Positions 1 through 8,402 of a stretch of 64,000 nt of DNA are shown piece by piece. Within the stretch, counting starts at the first letter, position 1; every line of letters starts with the position of its first letter. The DNA is taken from NCBI GenBank assembly GCA_023957335.1, contig JAMLHC010000004.1:1-64000 (forward strand), in the 5' to 3' direction. The stretch is from Bacteroidota bacterium (lineage in GTDB: Bacteria; Bacteroidota; Bacteroidia; NS11-12g; UBA955). The notes under the pieces are model-generated. The model saw only the letters and a list, made by a program, of their open reading frames with translations. It did no database searches and was not told where the DNA came from. A program made the position numbers and the translations under genes.

Positions 1-121
1 TTTTGCAGCTATAAGAAGTTGGCGATTTCGAAGCGCAAAACTGTCCATCTGCACGAAAGTTTGATTGAAAAACTGAACTTCATTTACCCACTGAACCGCC
101 AATTTCTTATAGGTGCTGTTA
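1..121 (-). repeat. attC-like imperfect palindromic repeat (cut by window edge)
   Basis: Arms at 9-24 and 97-112 are complementary at 15 of 16 positions, with an outer GCA/TGC pair (5-7 and 114-116). Read on the minus strand the element opens with TAAC (118-121) followed by AGCACC. This is the same opening order as the palindrome behind the barstar gene at 52124, and both arms end in GGCG/CGCC. The closing GTTA expected at the other end would lie outside the window. It is probably a family of structured intergenic repeats. Relationship to integron attC sites is a hypothesis, as no integrase is in view. Confidence 0.55.
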
Positions 122-350
122 GGTGCTGGTGTTCTTGTCCACCGTCCTTGTAAACCATTGTCATTATTGGGTTTTCGTGTCATTGTCTGTGTCGGCTGTG
201 CGTTGTGTTTTTTATTTTTTTTGAAGCGTTGGAAATTTTTTAAAAACAATTTTTCTTGCGTTGGCTTTGCAAGCTCTTTGACAAAGCTTTGCCTTGCGGG
301 TTGGCTTGTGGGGCTTTGGCAATGTGCTTGCAAATAGCGTTGGCATTAAA
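122..350. other. intergenic stretch downstream of the first hsdM
   Basis: No credible gene is seen here. The stretch holds an AT-rich block (206-254) that recurs in inverted orientation at 7681-7725, and an imperfect hairpin around 269-292 centred on CTTTG-A-CAAAG. The hairpin could end the RM operon, but no T-run follows it directly. A GTG-started open frame at 113-337 has an unlikely composition and is not called. Confidence 0.4.
206..254 (+). repeat. AT-rich flank repeat, copy 1
   Basis: Two blocks, 206-222 (T/A run around a single A at 214) and 235-254, reappear as reverse complements and in matching order at 7710-7725 and 7681-7699. The stretch between them is not conserved. The blocks are low in complexity, so their value lies in their paired order on either side of the RM operon rather than in either match alone. 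Confidence 0.35.
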
Positions 351-2003
351 TTAAATCGGTTTCAATCCTAACTCTTTCAAATATTCGTTGTGTTTTTCTT
401 TGTTTACTTTTATGCTTTTATTTATTTCTGTCAATTTAGTATTTACATCTTCCAAGTCAATTTGAACTTCATCTTCTGAAGTACTCACATATCTTGAAAT
501 GTTCAAATTGAAGTCGTTCTTTTTGATTTCGTCCATTGAAACTCTGCGAGCATATCTTTCAATGTGTTTTGGTCTAAATTGATACGTTTCTATGATTTTT
601 TGAATATCATCAGGACCGCCATTTTTCCCTTCTCGTAGTGTATTCTGTCGCTTACCTTTTTCGTAATGCTCACTAGCGTTGATGAATAAAACGTCATCTT
701 GTTTTTTGCATCTTTTCAATACCAAAATGCAAACGGGAATACCTGTCGAGTAAAATAAATTTGACGGCAACCCAATTACAGTGTCAATATAATTTTCTTT
801 CAATAGTTTTTCTCTGATTCTTGCTTCTACACCGCTTCGGAAGAGAACTCCGTGAGGCAGAATAATAGCCATAGTTCCTTCTTTAGATAAAAAGTGAAAG
901 CCGTGTAAGAGAAAAGCAAAGTCTGCTGCTGATTTTGGTGCTAATCCGTAACCTTTGAATCGGAAATCTTCTGCTAAAGTGTCGGTTGGCTCCCAACGTA
1001 AACTAAATGGTGGATTGGCTACAATTGCATCAAACTCGATTTTTTTGCTCGGATTCATTTCATTGAGTAAATCCCATTGATTGAGCAAAGTATCTCCGTG
1101 GAATATCTCAAACTCGGTGTCTTTCATACCGTGTAAAAGCATATTCATTCGGGCAAGGTTATAAGTCGTAATATTTTTTTCTTGTCCAAAAATTTTGCCG
1201 ATGTTTCCTTTAGCTTTCTTTAGTTGCGTTCTTACATTTAAGAGCAAAGAACCCGAACCACAAGTGAAATCCAAAACCTTGTTTAATTTGGTCTTATAAC
1301 CAGTTGTTGGGTCTTGAGAATCTAACAGAACAATTCTTGACAGAATCGTTGAAATTTGTTGGGGCGTATAAAATTCACCTGCTTTTTTCCCTGAACCTGC
1401 TGCAAATTTCCCAATCAAATATTCGTAAGCATCACCAAGCGTATCGTTATCAGTAGAAAAATCAGCAATACCTTCCGCTATTTTGGTTATTATCTTACAA
1501 AGTTTATCATTTCTTTCTTTAGGTGTTTTACCGAGTTTTTCAGAATTCAAATTGATTTCAGAAAACAAACCTTTAAAAGAACTTTCAAACGAATCATCTT
1601 CTATATATCGAAATCCTTTTTGGAGTGTTTCTAATAATTCTCCGTTTTGAGTTCGTGCTAATTCGGTGATGTTGCTCCACAAGAATTTTGGCTTGATAAC
1701 ATAATGCACTTTTTTTCGCATCTGTTCCTCAAACTCATCAATGTCGCCTTTATTTTTTTTGTACCAAATTTCCAAAGGCGGTGGCACTAAAAAATCTGCT
1801 CTTAAATCTTTAGAAGGACTTGGCGGATAATCTTTACCTAATTCCTTTTTTGCAGCTTCTTCATAGTTGAAGGACAAGTACCTGAGGAAGAGGAATGAAA
1901 GCATATAATCACGGAAATCATCCGCATTCATAACGCCTCTCAAATCATTGGCAATATCCCAAAGGGTGTCACCTAATTTTTTATGTTGATTTTTTTGTGT
2001 CAT
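351..2003 (-). CDS. hsdM: Type I restriction-modification system, DNA methylase subunit HsdM
   Basis: This is an N6-adenine methyltransferase subunit that, with HsdS, methylates the recognition site and protects host DNA. The 550 residues contain the HsdM N-terminal helical region, the linker motif ending in GEFYTP (about 209-214), the AdoMet motif DFTCGSGS (245-252) and the catalytic NPPF (330-333). It is the last gene of the minus-strand operon HTH-hsdR-hsdS-ATPase-hsdM and starts 5 nt after the ATPase gene ends. Having hsdM last, behind a PrrC-like gene, is an unusual order. No frameshift is seen, and all motifs needed for activity are present. Confidence 0.95.
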   Translation of the reverse strand: MTQKNQHKKLGDTLWDIANDLRGVMNADDFRDYMLSFLFLRYLSFNYEEAAKKELGKDYPPSPSKDLRADFLVPPPLEIWYKKNKGDIDEFEEQMRKKVHYVIKPKFLWSNITELARTQNGELLETLQKGFRYIEDDSFESSFKGLFSEINLNSEKLGKTPKERNDKLCKIITKIAEGIADFSTDNDTLGDAYEYLIGKFAAGSGKKAGEFYTPQQISTILSRIVLLDSQDPTTGYKTKLNKVLDFTCGSGSLLLNVRTQLKKAKGNIGKIFGQEKNITTYNLARMNMLLHGMKDTEFEIFHGDTLLNQWDLLNEMNPSKKIEFDAIVANPPFSLRWEPTDTLAEDFRFKGYGLAPKSAADFAFLLHGFHFLSKEGTMAIILPHGVLFRSGVEARIREKLLKENYIDTVIGLPSNLFYSTGIPVCILVLKRCKKQDDVLFINASEHYEKGKRQNTLREGKNGGPDDIQKIIETYQFRPKHIERYARRVSMDEIKKNDFNLNISRYVSTSEDEVQIDLEDVNTKLTEINKSIKVNKEKHNEYLKELGLKPI

Positions 2004-2008
2004 TCTTT

Positions 2009-3100
2009 TTATTTAGGAATTTTAAAACCAAATTTTTCTTTATCCATTAACCTACCCAATATATCATTGAATAACTCTAGGTTGTCAGGTACTGGTTTGT
2101 CGTTTTGTTGGTAATATACATTCAAATGCGATAGTGCATTGACTATAAAGGCTACACGTTCTTTATCTTTAATGCCGATTTGCTCCAATACATAACCAAA
2201 TTGTCCAACACCAAGGAAAGACGCTATATTTTCTAACACTTGCCTTAAAAGGGCAAAGTGATATGTATATACTTTTTTGGACTTGGCAGCTTGATTTAAA
2301 ATTTGCAGTAATCTTAAATGATATAGAAATACTCCATTTTTTGTTTTAACAAGAGACAAATCGTCTCCGTTGCCCTCAAGAATGAATTCCTGATACTTTT
2401 TAGATTTGTCTCTGTTTCTAAATTTGTCAGCATACTCACCTTTACCCAACATATCTGACAAAATGGTTAGAAAGCCAAAATGGTGTGACGTAATAATGAT
2501 TTTACGTTTTTCAAACTCTTTTAGAATCACGTCAAACACCGTATAAGCTGTAACATAAATGTTGTGGTCATCCAAACTTGAAACAGGGTCGTCAATGAAG
2601 AAATGAGCATTTTGTGTATCAGCCCAACCTTCAACCTCCAAAAGAGCCAAGAAGAAACACCAGACAAAAATTCGTTCTTCGCCTCTTGAAATTTTTATTG
2701 GGGTTCTATTTTCGGTGTCTTCTAATTTGTAAAAAGTAACAGAGGCAAACCCCTCTTTTTCAAAGTCTTTACTTGGATTAAAAAAGAAGTTGTATTTCCT
2801 TTTATAGGGAATGAGTTTTTTTTCCACATCCTCTTCTGTCATCGAAGAATGAAGTTTACTTAAATTACTTGGTTCAATTTCAAGTTTCACATTGTCATTA
2901 TCCCAAACAAATAGGTCTTCACTGAATGCATTGTAGTAAACACCTATATGGTCTCCGTTTTTAGGATTTTTAGTTATGTTTTTGTACTCAACCGACAGCC
3001 GAGTTTTTCCAGTTGCGTTAAAAGCATATATAAGGATGATGTTTTCCTTCGTGTCCTTTAACTCATTTGCTATTTCAATTACAGTACTCATTTTATTCAT
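2009..3100 (-). CDS. PrrC/RloC-like ATPase, candidate anticodon nuclease
   Basis: This is an ABC-type ATPase of 363 residues. It has Walker A AFNATGKT (26-33), signature SRGEER (138-143), Walker B and D-loop in FFIDDPVSSLDD (167-178) and a switch histidine in TSHH (204-207). The C-terminal third carries R286-x3-E290 and H325. PrrC is known to use an Arg-x3-Glu...His triad in its tRNA-cleaving domain, with similar spacing (R320, E324, H356 in E. coli PrrC). PrrC sits inside type I hsd loci and is held silent by the restriction complex until a phage inhibits it. The gene overlaps hsdS by 8 nt, which fits that regulation. The ATPase call is firm. Nuclease function is inferred from triad spacing and locus. 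Confidence 0.75.
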   Translation of the reverse strand: MNKMSTVIEIANELKDTKENIILIYAFNATGKTRLSVEYKNITKNPKNGDHIGVYYNAFSEDLFVWDNDNVKLEIEPSNLSKLHSSMTEEDVEKKLIPYKRKYNFFFNPSKDFEKEGFASVTFYKLEDTENRTPIKISRGEERIFVWCFFLALLEVEGWADTQNAHFFIDDPVSSLDDHNIYVTAYTVFDVILKEFEKRKIIITSHHFGFLTILSDMLGKGEYADKFRNRDKSKKYQEFILEGNGDDLSLVKTKNGVFLYHLRLLQILNQAAKSKKVYTYHFALLRQVLENIASFLGVGQFGYVLEQIGIKDKERVAFIVNALSHLNVYYQQNDKPVPDNLELFNDILGRLMDKEKFGFKIPK

Positions 3101-4340
3101 TCATTTTCGGAAATAAACCTTGCATCAATCCTTTTTTATGTTGTTTTAATTGTTCTATTTTCTCAGTCTGTTCTTTGATAAGTTCATCTAAAGAAGAAAG
3201 ACACCAAGCGATTTTTTGTTGTTCTTTGGGATTCTTTGGATATAGTATTTTAGAATCTTCCAAATCACTTTTTGAAAAGCCTTTAATAGATGTACCTTGA
3301 CTTAAAGATTCCAACGCATTTTTATTAGCTGAATAATAATACGCAATAAATAAATTTAAAACTCCTGCTGGAATGAAACTTGTAAAATCTTGGCTTGTGC
3401 AAAGCTCTTCATTATTGATTGCCAATTTTCCTACACCAACCCTTGACACAAATAGAATACTTCCTTTAGGAATTATCTTAGTTGCTGATTCAATAATTGC
3501 ATTCTCATTTATGTATTGAGATATAGAAATATTGTGAATATCATCTTCCTTAATATCCGAACTTGAAATCCACGGGATATTTCCAGTCCAGTAATCATCA
3601 TTCGACCTGCTTGGTGTTCCACCTCCTAAAAAATGCCCTAAGTCACCTAATCTCTTTTTTGCCCAAATTCCATCTTTTTCAAACTCCTTAAATCGAACCT
3701 TCGGCACTTTCTCGCCTTCTTGCGGAAAAAGGTTTTGCATCAAGCCTTTTTTTTGGTCTTTGAGTAAATCCAATTTTTGGTTGTTGCCTTCAATCAACTC
3801 GTCTAATGATAAAAGACAGGAAGCGATTCTTTGTTGTTCAGACTTGTTATTGACTATTGGTAATTGACAAGTAATGATTTGACTAGGATAAATGTGCTTT
3901 ACAGTTGTTCCTGAAACTAGTTTAATAATTTCCTTTTTAGAATGATTTAGTAAATAGCTTAGAAAAATTGAATTAAAACTTTTTTTTGGTCTGAGAATAT
4001 TCATATCTCCACCCAAAACAACATTATCAAGCATTATTGCTGAAGCTTTTGCTAATCCATCTGGTGTTACATCAGAACTCGGCATTAAAATATCTCCAAC
4101 TTTACTTTTGAATCCGTCCCTTTTATTTGTTTTTGAATAAATAGTAGAAATTACTTCATTATACCTTGTGAACAACTCACCATAATGAATACAAGGAACA
4201 GAGCCATTTTCATCCATATCAGCTTTGGAGAATGTACCACCCCTGTACACATCACACATATCCGACACAGAAATAATATCCCAATTTTCTGAGAACTCAG
4301 GAAAACGCAATTCGGGTATTAGTTTTTTCTTCTTACTCAT
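3093..4340 (-). CDS. hsdS: Type I restriction-modification system, specificity subunit HsdS
   Basis: The subunit selects the bipartite DNA target for both the methylase and the nuclease. The 415 residues show the usual duplicated layout: target recognition domain 1, a conserved helix with LLSLDELIEGN, a second TRD, then a second conserved helix with CLSSLDELIKEQ. The repeated tail motif KKGLMQ.LFP (about 207 and 404) marks the end of each half-repeat. The start overlaps the hsdR stop by 8 nt and the end overlaps the ATPase start by 8 nt, so translational coupling is likely. Both halves look intact. Confidence 0.93.
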   Translation of the reverse strand: MSKKKKLIPELRFPEFSENWDIISVSDMCDVYRGGTFSKADMDENGSVPCIHYGELFTRYNEVISTIYSKTNKRDGFKSKVGDILMPSSDVTPDGLAKASAIMLDNVVLGGDMNILRPKKSFNSIFLSYLLNHSKKEIIKLVSGTTVKHIYPSQIITCQLPIVNNKSEQQRIASCLLSLDELIEGNNQKLDLLKDQKKGLMQNLFPQEGEKVPKVRFKEFEKDGIWAKKRLGDLGHFLGGGTPSRSNDDYWTGNIPWISSSDIKEDDIHNISISQYINENAIIESATKIIPKGSILFVSRVGVGKLAINNEELCTSQDFTSFIPAGVLNLFIAYYYSANKNALESLSQGTSIKGFSKSDLEDSKILYPKNPKEQQKIAWCLSSLDELIKEQTEKIEQLKQHKKGLMQGLFPKMNE

Positions 4341-7329
4341 AAGCCGCTAGTCCTGAAATTTTACGCCCTTGGGCAAGTTTTTTTAATTGTGGCACCAAAT
4401 CTTCCATTAATGCCAATTCTCTTACTCTGCGTTCTTTCCAATTCAAATCCAATGGAGCTAAAACGTCAGTGAGTTTTTCACCATCAAAAATCATTCGGCT
4501 CATTATCTTATCTATGAATTTTTTCAAGTCTGCCGTTTGAATGCCGTGTTTGTTTGCAATAGAAGCTATTTCCTTATTGTATTTATTGTCTTTGAAAGTG
4601 TCATAACCCTTGCGAAGCGTTTCAACATCTTGTCCGCTCTCCCAATCCAAACTATTGATGTACTCGGTTAAATCTTCTTCCTCATCCATTAAATTAGAAT
4701 TTGATTTCAACAAGCTAATCACTTGTGATTTGGTCATTTTTTGCTTGGCAGGTTTCTTCTGTGTGCTGTCTGCAATTAGATTCATTATGTAGTCATAATC
4801 AATCACGGCAGAAGCAAACAATACAAATTCAAAATCGAGTTGTTGAATTTCGGGCGGAGCATTTTCACCTTCCTTTTGCTGTATCTCTCGTAATTGTTTT
4901 GCTGTTTCAATATATGAACTGCGGAACTCTTGCAAGGTATCATCAGGCAAAATGGCTTTAATTTTCGCTTTTTGCTCTTCGTCTATATCTGTGTATTGGT
5001 CAAGCTGTGTTTTGAGGCGTTGTACTTCCTTAAAGTTTTGTACAAAAGCTATTCTTGCTGCATCACCTTTCAAATTATAAACTTCTTGTGGCTCGTTCAC
5101 CAAATTATGCTCCTGCATAAACACCCCTAATTTCTCAACGGCTTCTTTGTATTTGTCAATCATTACAGGGGCAGGGTCAACCAACCAAATTTCTCTTGCC
5201 TTGCCGTTGTCTTCTCCTGAGAAAAGTGCAATCGCCTGATTTACGCTTTCTTGTTGAGAACGAAAATCTAAAATGTTACCGTAAGGCTTGGTGTCATTCA
5301 ATACACGATTGGTGCGTGAAAATGCCTGAATCAATCCGTGGTATTTCAGATTTTTGTCCACATACAAAGTATTCAAGTATTTGCTATCAAAACCTGTAAG
5401 CAACATATCTACCACTATGGTAATGTCAATTTTGTTTTCGTGCGGATAATCTTTGTTGCTGTATTGTTGGTCTTTTATTCTTCTTTGAACATCCTGATAG
5501 TACAAATCAAATTCGTTGATGCTGTGATTCGTATTGAATTGCTTGTTGTAATCGTCAATAATTCCAGTAAGTGCTTTTTTCTTTTCTTCTGGGTTTTGCT
5601 TGTTGTCTTCACGCTCTTGTGTTAAATCTTCCTGCAATTGCTTGATGTCAGCTGCATTTTTTTGACTTTGTTGGTCTCCTTGTTTTGCAATGAGTTGAGA
5701 GGGTGGCGAAAACACACAAGCAATGTTTAGCGGAACATATTCAGGATTTTCATTTTGTTTTTTCTTTTGTAATTCTTTGAAAAGTTCATAGTACTCAATG
5801 GCATTATTGATTGAAGCCGTTGCCAAAACAGCATTGAACTTTCTTGAATTTGTCGCAGCATTGTGTTTGTTCAAAATGGCTTCTACTACTGCCTGTCTTG
5901 AAATTGCTTCTCCGGGTTTTTGGTTTTTATTTCCTTTGAAATAGTCAATATGAAAACGTAAAACGTTTTTATCATCTATTGCGTGGGTAATAGTATAAGA
6001 GTGTAGCCTTTGTTGAAAAATGTCCTCCGTAGTTTTGTACGAAGCATATTCTCCTTCTCTAATGCTGTATGTTGCGTTTTCATCAAAAATAGGTGTACCC
6101 GTAAAACCAAATAATTGAGCATTAGGGAAAAACTCTTTAATCGCTTTGTGATTCTCACCAAATTGCGAACGGTGGCACTCGTCAAAGATGAAAACCACAC
6201 GTTTTTTGCTTAGTGGCTCTAATCTTTCTTTATAGTTCTTTTTATAAGTTCCATCTAATGCCAAGCCCAATTTTTGAATGGTAGTAACAATCACCTTGTC
6301 GGCATAATCTGAGGAAAGCAAACGTCTTACTAAAGTTTCTGTATTGGTGTTTTCTTCCACACTTCCTTCCTGAAATTTATTAAATTCCTCTCGGGTTTGT
6401 CGGTCAAGGTCTTTACGGTCAACCACAAACAAACATTTTTCAATTTCGTGATTGTCCTTTAAAAGGGTAGAAGCTTTAAAAGAGGTCAAAGTTTTACCGC
6501 TTCCTGTTGTATGCCAGATATAACCGTTTCCTCTGTTTTGTTTCACACATTCTTCAATCGCTTTTACTGCATAAATCTGATACGGTCGCATTACGAGCAA
6601 TTTTTGTTCGCTTTCAACCAAAACCATATACTTGCTAATCATTTCACCAAGTGTACACTTGCTCAGAAACTTTTCAGCGAATAAATCTAGGTGCGTAATT
6701 TTCTTATTTGTTTCGTCTGCTAATTGGTAAATCGGCAAAAACTGTTCGTCTGCATTAAATTGAAAATGTTGTATTTTGTTGTTGGCAAAATAATATGTGT
6801 TTGTTCTGTTGCTCACAATAAACAACTGCATAAAGCAAAGCAATGAATTTCCGTAACCGTTGCCAGGTTCGTTTTTGTAATCCACAATTTGTTGCATTGC
6901 TTTTCTTGGCGAAATATCAAGTTTCTTCAACTCGATTTGCACCACTGGCAATCCATTTATTAATAAAATGATGTCGTAGCGTTGATGACTGTTTTCTGTG
7001 TTGATGCGTAATTGACTAATAACTTCAAAGTCATTTTTGCACCAATCTTTGATATTTACTAAAGTATAATGCAAAGGCGTTCCGTCCTCACGTTGAAAGT
7101 ATTGTCTTTCACGTAATTTTTTTGACGCAAGGAAAACATCTGAATTGATGATTTCCTCTCTAAGTTTCAAAAACTCATTATCTGATAAGTGAACACGGTT
7201 GAGTTCTTCAAATTTTGCTTTGAAGTTTTGTTCAAGCGTTTTCCTGTCAACTATGTCAGGGCGGTAGCTATATTTCAACCCTTTTAGTTGTTCTATGAGG
7301 TTTAGTTCTATTTGATTTTCTTTGCTCAT
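4333..7329 (-). CDS. hsdR: Type I restriction-modification system, endonuclease/translocase subunit HsdR
   Basis: This 998-residue subunit is the ATP-driven translocase and nuclease. The N-terminal nuclease core has D119 and E133-x-K135. The helicase domains show HTTGSGKT (Walker A, about 275), FDECHRSQ (DEAD-type box), FTGTP (motif III), LLTGFDS and QAFSRTNRV (motif VI). Length is typical of the family. The ATG overlaps the stop of the upstream regulator gene by 4 nt. No internal disruption is seen. Confidence 0.95.
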   Translation of the reverse strand: MSKENQIELNLIEQLKGLKYSYRPDIVDRKTLEQNFKAKFEELNRVHLSDNEFLKLREEIINSDVFLASKKLRERQYFQREDGTPLHYTLVNIKDWCKNDFEVISQLRINTENSHQRYDIILLINGLPVVQIELKKLDISPRKAMQQIVDYKNEPGNGYGNSLLCFMQLFIVSNRTNTYYFANNKIQHFQFNADEQFLPIYQLADETNKKITHLDLFAEKFLSKCTLGEMISKYMVLVESEQKLLVMRPYQIYAVKAIEECVKQNRGNGYIWHTTGSGKTLTSFKASTLLKDNHEIEKCLFVVDRKDLDRQTREEFNKFQEGSVEENTNTETLVRRLLSSDYADKVIVTTIQKLGLALDGTYKKNYKERLEPLSKKRVVFIFDECHRSQFGENHKAIKEFFPNAQLFGFTGTPIFDENATYSIREGEYASYKTTEDIFQQRLHSYTITHAIDDKNVLRFHIDYFKGNKNQKPGEAISRQAVVEAILNKHNAATNSRKFNAVLATASINNAIEYYELFKELQKKKQNENPEYVPLNIACVFSPPSQLIAKQGDQQSQKNAADIKQLQEDLTQEREDNKQNPEEKKKALTGIIDDYNKQFNTNHSINEFDLYYQDVQRRIKDQQYSNKDYPHENKIDITIVVDMLLTGFDSKYLNTLYVDKNLKYHGLIQAFSRTNRVLNDTKPYGNILDFRSQQESVNQAIALFSGEDNGKAREIWLVDPAPVMIDKYKEAVEKLGVFMQEHNLVNEPQEVYNLKGDAARIAFVQNFKEVQRLKTQLDQYTDIDEEQKAKIKAILPDDTLQEFRSSYIETAKQLREIQQKEGENAPPEIQQLDFEFVLFASAVIDYDYIMNLIADSTQKKPAKQKMTKSQVISLLKSNSNLMDEEEDLTEYINSLDWESGQDVETLRKGYDTFKDNKYNKEIASIANKHGIQTADLKKFIDKIMSRMIFDGEKLTDVLAPLDLNWKERRVRELALMEDLVPQLKKLAQGRKISGLAAYE

Positions 7330-7514
7330 TCTTCTTTCAATAAATCTTTGGCGTTAACGTCCAAAATTTTTGCAATTCTGTACAAATCTTCAAGGCTCGG
7401 TTGTCTCACATTGCGAGAATACTCGTTAATTGTGTTGTAACTTTTGTCCAACTTCTTAGCAAGCCAAGTTTGGGAAATGCCTTTTTCTTTAAGTACTTCT
7501 TTAATTCGGTTCAT
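7326..7514 (-). CDS. XRE-family HTH regulator of the RM operon (C-protein-like)
   Basis: This 62-residue protein is almost entirely a Cro/C1-type helix-turn-helix (core GISQTWLAKKLDKSYNTINE, about 12-31). A start at 7631 is possible in the same frame, but the ATG at 7514 is preferred. A TAnnTTTG element (7541-7548) and a perfect 7-bp inverted repeat (7555-7575) lie just upstream of 7514 and would otherwise be inside the coding region. It is the first gene of the operon and overlaps hsdR by 4 nt. Controller proteins of RM systems commonly bind such sites and time expression. That role is inferred here. Confidence 0.8.
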   Translation of the reverse strand: MNRIKEVLKEKGISQTWLAKKLDKSYNTINEYSRNVRQPSLEDLYRIAKILDVNAKDLLKEE

Positions 7515-7540
7515 TGAAGCCTTATTAATTTTTAACAGGT

Positions 7541-7575
7541 CAAAGATAGTAAAATTACACTGTCCAATAGTGTAA
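7541..7575 (-). promoter_or_regulatory. Probable promoter and operator of the first RM operon
   Basis: Read on the minus strand, TATCTTTG (7541-7548) fits the Bacteroidota -7 element TAnnTTTG and lies 26 nt before the ATG at 7514. Upstream of it is a perfect inverted repeat TTACACT-N7-AGTGTAA (7555-7575) covering the place of the -33 element, where a TTG is also present. The layout suggests autorepression by the XRE protein. Confidence 0.6.
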
Positions 7576-8389
7576 ATGTCCACAATATTGTCGTGGGTGG
7601 GTAGAGGCAAGCTCTTTTGGTTTTTTAGCATTGGCTTTTGCGTTGGAAAAAACTAAATGTGCTTGACCGTACGGCTGGCTAAAATTGTTTTTAAAAAATG
7701 TGCGGTGGGAAAAAAATAAAAAACATTGGGTTGGTCAGCGTGTCGGGTTAATTGCTGTCCGTTTGTAATATCGATTCTCTGTCTTTGGTCACCTGTCAAA
7801 ATGGTTTACTTTTTTTTATTTTTCTGTCCGCAATTTTCTGTCGGGTCGTTGTCTTTTACGCTTGCACACAACTCTTAAATATGCGAAATTATACAATCAA
7901 TAATAAATACACTAACAAAACCGCCCTATTTTCTCTTGCACCTGAAAATCAATAGGATATACCTTGTTTAAGTTTTCGGGATTTGTATATCTATCCTATG
8001 AAAGATGTTGCGGATATTTTTTTAGCTATTCAAAATACAAAAGCATGGAAACTCAAAACTTCTACTCCAAAAATCACACGTTTGAACCCGCACAATAAAC
8101 TATTCATTGATGTCCTCAAACAAACAGTAAAAGCTAAATAGAGTAATAAGCACAAAATGGGGATATTATAAAGTAGTTTCCAAACAAGCAGCATTGAAGT
8201 ATTCTTAAATGTAAAATCACTAATAATCAACTGTAGAAATAGTCCATTGCTGATGAATACAAAAGGACTGAAACTACTCCAAGTATCCGTTTAGTATTTG
8301 AATATGCACCCATTACAAAGTCCAATTCTTCTAAACATATTTCTCCTCAAATTAGGACACCTCTGTGCCATTGATATGAAAAGGTTTCA
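7576..8389. other. Non-coding boundary between RM locus and core genes
   Basis: About 800 nt without a gene I would defend. It contains the second AT-rich flank repeat (7681-7725). A 47-codon open frame at 7998-8141 (+) begins MKDVADIFLAIQ and ends LKQTVKAK. Its lysine-rich composition could be real, or a gene remnant, but there is no recognisable domain. Other small frames look like chance. The stretch marks the change from accessory to core DNA. Confidence 0.4.
7681..7725 (-). repeat. AT-rich flank repeat, copy 2 (inverted)
   Basis: The 19-nt block 7681-7699 and the 16-nt block 7710-7725 are reverse complements of blocks at 235-254 and 206-222, in matching order. The two copies thus point towards each other around the whole RM operon. 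Confidence 0.35.
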
Positions 8390-8397
8390 TACTTTTG
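8390..8397 (+). promoter_or_regulatory. TAnnTTTG promoter element
   Basis: TACTTTTG lies 5 nt before the ATG at 8403, with a TTG at 8371-8373 (16-nt spacer). If used, transcription would begin at or next to the start codon. Confidence 0.45.
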
Positions 8398-8402
8398 CTC
8401 AC

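Noticed and set aside
113-337. 74-codon open frame on the plus strand
   Set aside because: GTG start inside the repeat, and unlikely composition rich in Cys, Phe and Leu from T-rich repeats.
7515-7631. N-terminal extension of the XRE regulator
   Set aside because: It contains the promoter element and palindrome, and the extra residues do not resemble the family.
7752-7955. 67-codon open frame on the plus strand
   Set aside because: Hydrophobic, low-complexity translation without promoter or homology clue. Probably chance in AT-rich DNA.
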